The position numbers and the translations under genes were made by a program. 64,000 nucleotides of DNA from Euphorbia lathyris (Eukaryota > Streptophyta > Magnoliopsida > Malpighiales > Euphorbiaceae): positions 85,507,501 to 85,571,500 of the forward strand of contig NC_088915.1 in the NCBI RefSeq assembly GCF_963576675.1, written 5' to 3'. This document shows, piece by piece, positions 57,401-64,000 of the stretch. How positions within the stretch are numbered: the stretch's first letter is position 1; every line of letters starts with the position of its first letter. The notes beneath the pieces were generated by a model. The model was given only the letters and a program-made list of their open reading frames with translations. It was not told the DNA's origin and did not search any database.

Positions 57401-57688
57401 TTGGACCAGCAATGGTTAATATGTACATATAACATATAATTGATGTTTATATAAACCATCTAAAAGAGTGATTAACATTACAATACAATCAAATATTTAT
57501 ATGCCCAATTCTAGCTACAAGATCACCAATACTTGTTGTTGGACCACCCACCCAACGAAGATAATTTCATGGGTCCTAACAAGAAAGATAATAAATTCAA
57601 TGTCAGTTTAGAGATAAATTCTAAAATAGAATATTATTTTGTTATATCCACAAATAAATAAATAAATAATCCTTGGATACAAACTTAC

Positions 57689-58250
57689 ATCAGATGGGCA
57701 TTTGTAGATTTTATGCCCAACATGCTTTCATGAAGTTATTGTTATAGTTTCACAAATTCCATTACCACATCCACACTTCATATCCCTTGCCCGCATCATG
57801 AAGTTACAATTCTGAAAAACGTAAAAGGAAAACTATATATTAGCCCAAGAAACAAATGAGTTATATGATGCATTGCAAAACAAATTACTGCAACTCATAA
57901 TCTTGTCAATGCTCCATAATTAGGGCATGCATAGTCCTAACAGAAAAAAATGAATAATGCATGTCAGATCATGCTGAAATGGAAATAAAAATTCAAATAG
58001 AGCATTTCAAACATACATGGACATCATAATCATGTATGCCATTCAATGTCGTAACCTCTGAAAAATACATGGAAAAAGTAACAATGAATGTTTCAATGAC
58101 TTAAATTATACCTTCTTGCATATCCTCTCTTCACTGAGGAAATTACTAAAAACTGTTTGAGTCTTATCAAGCGTGTCAAATGATGCATGAACATCATTTC
58201 TGTAACCACGAATCTCCTTTTCGCATGTTAGCCAGTTTTTATAAATTTCA
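57689..58250 (-). pseudogene. Gene fragment with GRF-type zinc finger
   Basis: The minus-strand exon 57811-57689 reads MKCGCGNGICETITITS then TGA, then KHVGHKIYKCPSD, matching the GRF finger pattern CxCG...GxxxYxCP, bounded by ttttcag and a gtaagt donor. An upstream exon (about 58250-58112) reads NWLTCEKEIRGYRNDVHASF ... EERICKK before a gtataa donor. A CT/GA-rich, UTR-like stretch at about 58520-58690 could be the 5' end. The in-frame TGA shows it is broken. GRF fingers occur in nucleic-acid-binding proteins and in transposon-associated plant proteins. Confidence 0.45.
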
Positions 58251-58724
58251 GGGTTTTAGCCAACCAAAACAACATAATGTTTTTTTGTTCTTTTCTTCGA
58301 ACTGCTAATTCTCACTGCTAGAAATTCAAATCCAGATACAAAAAAGAAGGGAGAAATACTGATTATATTGATAGATAAGTGGATCTAAATCAAACATATA
58401 AGGATATTACAAACTAATTAAATTCAGACTGTCAAATTACAAACATGAATCTCAAATTAAATTAATAAACAAACACGAATCTCAAATTAAATTTCCAATA
58501 AATTTCAAATTAAATACCCGAGTAGGAGAAGCGAAGAGGTGGAGGCGGTAGTGGAGGAGATGGATATCGAGAGGTGGAGGCGGCGTTAGAGTGGATAGCG
58601 AGTAGGAGAAGCCAAGGATGGAGTGGTGGCGGCGATGGAGGGGAGTGGAGTGGTGTGCGTATCTAAAGAGAGAAGAATCTGAATCTTATTTCTAATATTT
58701 CAACATTATAATTGTCATTTCAAG

Positions 58725-59440
58725 TACGACATTCCTTCGCTGGAGAAGATAGTACTTCGCTGGCGAAGGATGTGCTGCCAATAGAAATTCAAATGGCAAG
58801 AGTTCCAATGAGTGAAACTTCAAATATGCTTGACACAAAAATTCAAGTTTTTCAAATTATCTACACTTATGTCAAACATTTATTTTAATTATGTCAATGG
58901 AAGGATAATTTCTTTTCAATTTGGCAGTTACCTATAGAAACTCCTTTTGCGTTTTCTAAAATCACTACTGATTTTATTAGTTTGATATAATCCAAAATTA
59001 TGGCTTGACATAGTTGTAAATAGTTTTTAGAATATGAATTTCTGTGTAATTTTCCGTTTACAACTTGCCTAGTTAGTTAAAATTCAAGTACGATAGTACT
59101 TTGCTGGAGAAGATCATACTTCGATGGAGAAGATCATACTTCGCTAGAGAAGGATCTGCTGCACTTACCTATAGAAATTCAAATGGCAAGAGTTCCAATG
59201 AGTGAAACTTCAAATATGCTTGACACAAAAATTCAAGTTTTTCAAATTATCTACACTTATGTCAAACATTTATTTTAATTATGTCAATGGAAGGATAATT
59301 TCTTTTCAATTTGGCAATTACCCATAGAAACTCCTTTTGCGTTTTCTAAAATCAGTACTATTTTATTAGTTTGATATAATCCAAAATTTTCCCTTTACAA
59401 GTTGCCCAGTTAGTTAAATTTCAAGTACGATAGAACTTAG
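58725..59440. repeat. 289-bp-type repeats between the inverted arms
   Basis: Two to three partial units of the 54700-55945 family, with ttcgctggcgaagg and ttcgctggagaag motifs. They are in direct orientation although the flanking gene is inverted. They include a tcaaatatgcttgacacaaa block related to about 34650. Confidence 0.8.
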
Positions 59441-59662
59441 CATATTTATCTCATTTCGTTTTTCAACCATGTGGAATTTACCGAGAAATCCACGTTCTCG
59501 CTTCCCAAAAGGCGTACACAAACAAGAATGCTATTCCAGAAATATTAAAAAAATGAATTCTATTTCTACACCAAATACAAACTGTAGCTAATTTAAATAA
59601 ATTCTAAATCTTATTTATTCAATACAGCCACAAATTACAAAGTCAATGTAGAATATAAATTC

Positions 59663-61008
59663 CTACTTGAAGAATTGCATCACGAAAAGTTTTCTTACTT
59701 CACCTTGACATGTCCAAAAAAACTCCGCGTATCAGGATCAGTGAGCTTGAACATGGCAACTGCAAGCTGTTCGTGGGTCAACTCTAACCCTAAGTTCACC
59801 AACTCCATGTTCACTCTCCTCGATTCTGCATTTCTTTATTCTGTCACAGAAATCCTAGATATCTTACGACTATAACTTGTACTACAACTCCTCAAAGAAA
59901 TATCTTTCTTTTTGTACAAATCTTAGTCAAGCTTTACCAGGCTGTCTAATAAGGTGCAAATTTCATTGCCAATTCTGTTCCTGAATTCTTGATAAGCGGA
60001 GGACTGTAATTGTATCAATACCATTAAAAATTTGATGAGCAACCCTATATTTGACAAAGAAAACAACTAGGAAACAAAGAAAACAATTACATTCTTTTCA
60101 TAATCTTTAAAAAATTTATCGAGCTTACTTCTCAACTTTGGAGTCGAGACTTTCCCACCTAAGTTTCTTTTCAGATTCGCCAAGCACTTCTCACTATTCT
60201 TTTTACTAGAACTACTAGTATTTTGTTCATGTGAAGCACTTTTTAAATCTTGCAGATACATGTAATAACTACTTACTAGGACTTGCAGCCGTCTGTCTGT
60301 CCAATAAAAGTGATCACTATCGGGAGACATGCTCAACTAGAGAAAAACCAACAAATATGTTAGGAGCACAATAAAAATTAGAGGGTAAAACGAACAAATA
60401 AATCAAAATCACTAGGAGCGCTAATTGTTAATTGGAAGTTATTAACCTCTACAGCTTGTGCCGTGGTGACACGGCGGGATATAGCATCGAGTGGAACATA
60501 TTCGTCAAACCTTTCATGTCTGATGAGCACCCTAAATTTTTTACATATAGTTTGACCAAGACATTATTTCAAGTCATAATACTCGGTGTCTTTATGTTTA
60601 TACCATCTAGCAATTTCATTCAGTTTGTTTGTAATGTCATTTTCAGTTGGAGAATCGGGAGCTTCATCATTAACAAATATGAGAAGCTCCTTTTTCAGTG
60701 TATCCAATACGTGCAAGTGCCTACGAGATGAGCCAACAATATACACTCCTGAGGTTGGATTCTGCACATAATCATAGAACTTGGTTACTAGGAGTTGCAA
60801 CCTCTCGTCTGTCCATATGTAAGGCATCTACATAAAACAACAAGAAATAGAATTAAACAAGCAGACACATCAAAATCATCAAGAGCATAAATTGTTAATT
60901 AGAGGTATATGTCGAGATCATCAAGAGCATAAATTGTTGCTAACCTCTTGATTAGTTCTACGCTTTAAAAAAAATTCAAAGTTATCTCCAATACTCTCAC
61001 AATCATGC
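59663..61008 (-). pseudogene. SANT-like gene, right arm of the inverted duplication
   Basis: Inverted copy of the gene at 52680-54337, lacking exon 1. The exon beginning MPYIWTDERLQLLVTKFYDY starts at about 60827 and is stopped by TAA near 60565 where the left copy reads EILGQN. The next exon (60333-about 60090: MSMSPDSDHFYWTDRRLQVL ... LRSKLDKFFKDYEK) keeps the frame that the left copy has lost. The last exon ends at 59663 and has several stops. Neither copy is intact. Confidence 0.5.
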
Positions 61009-61015
61009 ATTAATA

Positions 61016-61188
61016 TTAGGGATGGCAAAGGGTAGGGTACCCGCGGGTAGTGCCCTTCCCATACCCTTACCCGTTTATCTTGGAATTACCCGTACCCATC
61101 CCATTACCCTAATGGGTATCATTTCTGCATCCCATACCCTTCCCAGTTATTTCACGGGTACCCGTATGTACCCTTACCCGTTAAGGAA
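61016..61188. mobile_element. GGGTACCC-rich foldback MITE (hAT-like)
   Basis: It starts tagggatggcaaagggtagg and is packed with gggtacccg and acccttaccc motifs on both strands. It interrupts the right arm exactly where left-arm homology breaks. The TSD is not clear. Confidence 0.5.
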
Positions 61189-61721
61189 TAAAAAAAATTA
61201 ATACAATATTATAAAATTTAACAAAATCATACATTTCATAAAAATCCATCTAAAAATTAAACAAATATCCAACATGATTTAAAGCATCCTACAAACAAAC
61301 TAAGGACCACTTTCTTCAATCAATTTGCATAGAGATTTTGCTCAGCAGCAACAACCACTGCTTCAACTCATATCATACATATATATGCATCAATGTTATT
61401 TATTGCCTTTTAAATTAAACCAGTAGCCTTTTAAAATACAATTAATCAAGGCTTTTCCTCATTATTAAGTGGCACATATTGCTCATAATATATTCAAAAT
61501 TACCCAGAATGAACTATCAGATTTTCACGCCTAGGTCTATATTCAAAAATCACGAAAGGGTCCGTAAGGATTGCGTATCGTCAGGTGGACGGCCCGCGAG
61601 TGCTCAGCGGCGTTGGGCGAGCGCCTAGCGGCAGCCGGCGCGCACCCAACGGCAGTTGGACGCGCGCCCGGCAGCGCAGGGTGCACGCCCCGCGGCAGCT
61701 GGGCGCGCACGCCCAACTCAC

Positions 61722-62024
61722 GTTGGGCGGGCGCCCAACGACGTCGGGCGAATGCCCGACAAAGCTCGTTGGGCGGACACCCCAACAAGGGTTGGGCGAA
61801 CGCCCAACGACGTTGGGCGGACGCCCAATGAACGTTGGGCGAACGCCCAACTTTCGTTGGGCGATCGCCCAACGCGAGTTGGGCATTCGCCCAACATGAG
61901 TTGGGCGTTCGCCCAACAGAAGTTGGGCGTTCGCCCAACATAAATTGGGCGTCCACCCAACTATTTTGGGCGTTCGCCCAACCCACTTTGGGCGACGCCC
62001 AACTTTAGCCGGGCGTCGCCCAAA
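61722..62024 (+). repeat. 22-bp-period palindrome array in the third LTR (14 units)
   Basis: Palindromes gttgggcgNNcgcccaac start at 61722, 61743, 61768, 61791, 61812, 61834, 61856, 61878, 61900, 61922, 61944, 61966, 61988 and 62010. From 61834 on the step is exactly 22 bp for nine units. The spacers between palindromes (4-5 bp) vary freely while the palindrome arms are kept. The array ends 6 bp before the TATA inverted repeat. Confidence 0.92.
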
Positions 62025-62029
62025 GTTTC

Positions 62030-62060
62030 GGGATCCGTGCCTATAAAAGGCACGGATCCC
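62030..62060 (+). promoter_or_regulatory. TATA box as loop of a perfect 12-bp inverted repeat
   Basis: gggatccgtgcc (62030-62041), loop tataaaa (62042-62048), ggcacggatccc (62049-62060). Core promoter of the third LTR. Confidence 0.85.
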
Positions 62061-62411
62061 CATGCATTTGAGGGAGGGGAAATTTTTTGGAGCTTTCTCA
62101 CTCTGGACATTTTTAGAGAGAGAAAGTCTATTTTTTGGAGAAAATATTTTTTTTCCCAAAAAAATCCAAATTTTCCAAAAGTTAAATATTTTACAAAAAA
62201 GGCGAAAACACCGAAAAAGATAAATTCGTGGAATCAACCGACTTCAGCTGTCAATACCGATCTTGAGGTATTATCCGAGGACTAGACTCGTTTTATTTAT
62301 TTCGTTTATTTATTTATTTATTTCATTTATTTATTTAGGTGATAGTTTTATTTATTTAGTTAGTCATTTATTTATCACGTTTTATTTAACTTTCCGTATT
62401 TATTTAATTTT

Positions 62412-62953
62412 GGGTTAAGGTACAAAAATACCCCTAACGTTTTGGGTCAGGAGCAATTTTACCCCTAATGTCTAAAATGGTGCAATTTTGCCCCTAACGT
62501 TGGAAGTCAAGAGCAATTTTACCCATAATGTTAATAAATTGGATCAATTTCAGACACTATTATAAAACACATGTATTTTTGTTCTTTATTCAGTGCCAAT
62601 TGCATAACAATTCGTTGGGATTTCATGTTTTTTATAATTTAATAATAGAATTTGAGATTAATATTTATAAATTTAGAGAATTTTTTGAATTTATTTTGTC
62701 TAATTTGTACAAAAAGATAGTATATTTTTTTATTTTTTTCACATCCCAACGTATGTTTATGATTTGTTACTGATAAAATGACACACGTATGAAGTGTACA
62801 TAACAAGATTCATGACCGAGAAGACAGCTTGATGAATTATTTCTCAAATTGACCCAATTTATTAACGTTAGGGGTAAAATTACACCATTTTAGACGTTAG
62901 GGGTAAAATTGCTCCTGATGCAAAACGTTAGGGGTATTTTTGCACCTTAACCC
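62412..62953. mobile_element. Mutator-type MITE inside the third LTR
   Basis: Inverted ends gggttaaggtacaaaaatac / gtatttttgcaccttaaccc with internal short repeats (cccctaacgtt, gggtaaaattgc). 9-bp TSD tttaatttt at 62403-62411 and 62954-62962. The LTR at 8205-8225 shows the uninterrupted site (tatttaattttcgtttcg). Size is 542 bp. Confidence 0.92.
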
Positions 62954-63272
62954 TTTAATTTTTGTCTCGTATTAAATAGACGTTTGGTTTTGTTTTGAAA
63001 TAAAAAACCTCGTTTTAACATCCCAATACGAGCCGTGATCCGATTCAAAGGTAGTTCGGGATTAGAAACGTTGTAATTATAAGTTTTGAAAATATTTCTA
63101 AATAACGTTTTAAAATAAAACATCGTTTTAGGAATCTCCGTTATAGACTATGATCCAATTTGGGTAGTTCGGAGATCCAAAAGGATAGAATAGATTTAAT
63201 CTAAAGTGTTTGAATAAATCTAAAAGTTGTGGACTGTTTCTGTAATTCTCCCTTTTCTGTTACTAAAAGCAG

Positions 63273-63299
63273 TTTACCGACGGATTTTCCGTCGGTAAA
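63273..63299 (+). promoter_or_regulatory. Conserved 12-bp stem hairpin, third LTR
   Basis: Identical to 8534-8560 (stem tttaccgacgga, loop ttt). Confidence 0.7.
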
Positions 63300-64000
63300 T
63301 CTGCTGGAACTTTAAAAAACCCATTTTTGAACCTTTTTCTTACCTTTTTGACATTTGTTCTTAAATGTGTATATATATAACTATGTAAAATATTTGGTAA
63401 ATGTATTTTTGGTTTATATAACTATTAGCTACATATTATATATCCACTTATTTTATGTTAAAAACTTAATTCATATTGATTTGGTTTTGTAAATTATATA
63501 TAGGTATATATGTATAGTTCTTTTGACTTTTGGGATGATTAATTGATTTTTGGGTTATTATGTAAATATTATTTTTGAACTAAAAGTTGTTTTCTATATT
63601 TATGAACTATGTTCATCATTTTATATGTTTTAATTGGAATGAAAGTGTATTATATCCAATATTATTTTCATTACTCCTTCTACTTATTAATATGTATTAT
63701 TTTCTCAATTTTGTTTTAATGAGTATTATTACTACCCTTTTTGTATATATGTATATCTATGTATATTTACTCTATTTTCACACTTATATATATATTCTTT
63801 CAAATGTATTTAGTTGGGTGAATTTGAGATTAGATTGTTAATTGTTGTGATTATGTCCAAATGGAGGCTAATTGGGTGAAAAAGGGGAAATAAGCTACAA
63901 AAAAAGAGAATTTAATTTGTTTATTTAAACTAAAAGGTTTTTTAGAGGTTCCAAATGTAAATAAAAGGTTTTTGATCCTCTACCACTTTCAATTGATTTC

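Larger units (their letters stand above)
36848..61546. repeat. Large broken inverted duplication
   Basis: The left arm pieces 36848-37178 + 52165-52455 and 52982-54566 match, in reverse complement and in collinear order, the right arm pieces 61546-61190 and 61008-59440. The left arm is split by the 15-kb CACTA element and contains a ~215-bp local tandem duplication (gccacttaataatgagg at about 36917 and 37132). The right arm is split by a 170-bp GGGTACCC-rich MITE (61016-61188). Between the arms (54567-59439) are 289-bp repeats, MITEs and a GRF-type gene fragment. Confidence 0.75.
61547..64000 (+). repeat. Third A-type LTR, diverged and cut by the window end
   Basis: It follows the same order as the LTR at 7189: GC-rich block, palindrome array, TATA inverted repeat, CT-rich leader, gtattatccgaggactagac, atcccaatacgagccgtgat, conserved hairpin, AT-rich tail. 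The TGTAGACACC start is missing, so the left end is truncated near 61547-61590. It is interrupted by a MITE at 62412-62953. The sequence is clearly diverged from the first LTR, so it belongs to a different subfamily or an older insertion. Confidence 0.85.

Noticed and set aside
61722..62024. CRISPR-like array of regular repeats
   Set aside because: Units are palindromic 18-mers with only 4-5 bp between them, inside a plant retrotransposon LTR; there are no spacers and no cas genes.

Overview
This is a plant nuclear DNA window, probably from a eudicot, although the sequence cannot name the species. Nearly everything recognisable is transposable-element DNA: Ty3/gypsy retrotransposons of the Tat lineage (RT-RNase H followed by a second, archaeal-type RNase H and a chromodomain-less integrase), a CACTA element, a PIF/Harbinger transposase, an L1-type LINE piece, Mutator-type MITEs with 9-bp target duplications, tRNA-derived SINE-like units and satellite-like arrays. 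I found no rRNA gene and no intact host housekeeping gene.

Layout. 1-7188: 3' half of a Tat element (A1): pol 430-3521, an antisense spliced plant-mobile-domain (PMD) gene 3971-6204, then a LINE fragment 6498-7188. 7189-23726: a second, related Tat element (A2) with a 3017-bp 5' LTR (7189-10205), PBS, long leader, one ORF with four Gag capsid-like domains fused in frame to a 5'-truncated RT, integrase, the same antisense PMD gene with six exons and its own TATA box, a 39-bp satellite, and a truncated 3' LTR (23038-23726). 23727-28840: a tandemly duplicated segment full of MITEs. 28840-30383: probable solo LTR. 30687-33100: degenerate PIF/Harbinger transposase and a divergent unknown ORF, separated by 40-bp repeats. 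33300-36850: unclassified repeats, a 250-350 bp tandem array and SINE-like units. 37179-52164: a CACTA element (TSD AAG) carrying gene-like intron/exon sequence and itself invaded by a complete Tat element B (37701-47806, TSD GTTGT, two 511-bp LTRs). 52165-61546: a broken inverted duplication carrying two copies of a SANT-like gene, with 289-bp repeats and a GRF-type zinc finger fragment between the arms. 61547-64000: part of a third, diverged A-type LTR.

How the parts fit. Both Tat families keep a spliced antisense gene between integrase and 3' LTR, but the genes are unrelated: PMD in A, a Transposase_28-like N-terminus plus coiled coil in B. In A1 and A2 the shared PMD exons have almost identical lengths despite sequence divergence. 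The A-type LTR promoter is unusual. Just upstream of the TATA box lies an array of 18-bp palindromes, on a strict 22-bp period in the copy at 61.8-62.0 kb, and the TATA box itself is the loop of a 12-bp inverted repeat. The strongest candidates for something undescribed are that promoter architecture, the four-capsid Gag polyprotein, and the conserved antisense PMD gene with a G-box-repeat intron.

Limits: homology calls come from motif recognition by eye. Names such as PMD, Transposase_28, SANT-like and GRF need profile searches, and element boundaries without stated TSDs are approximate.
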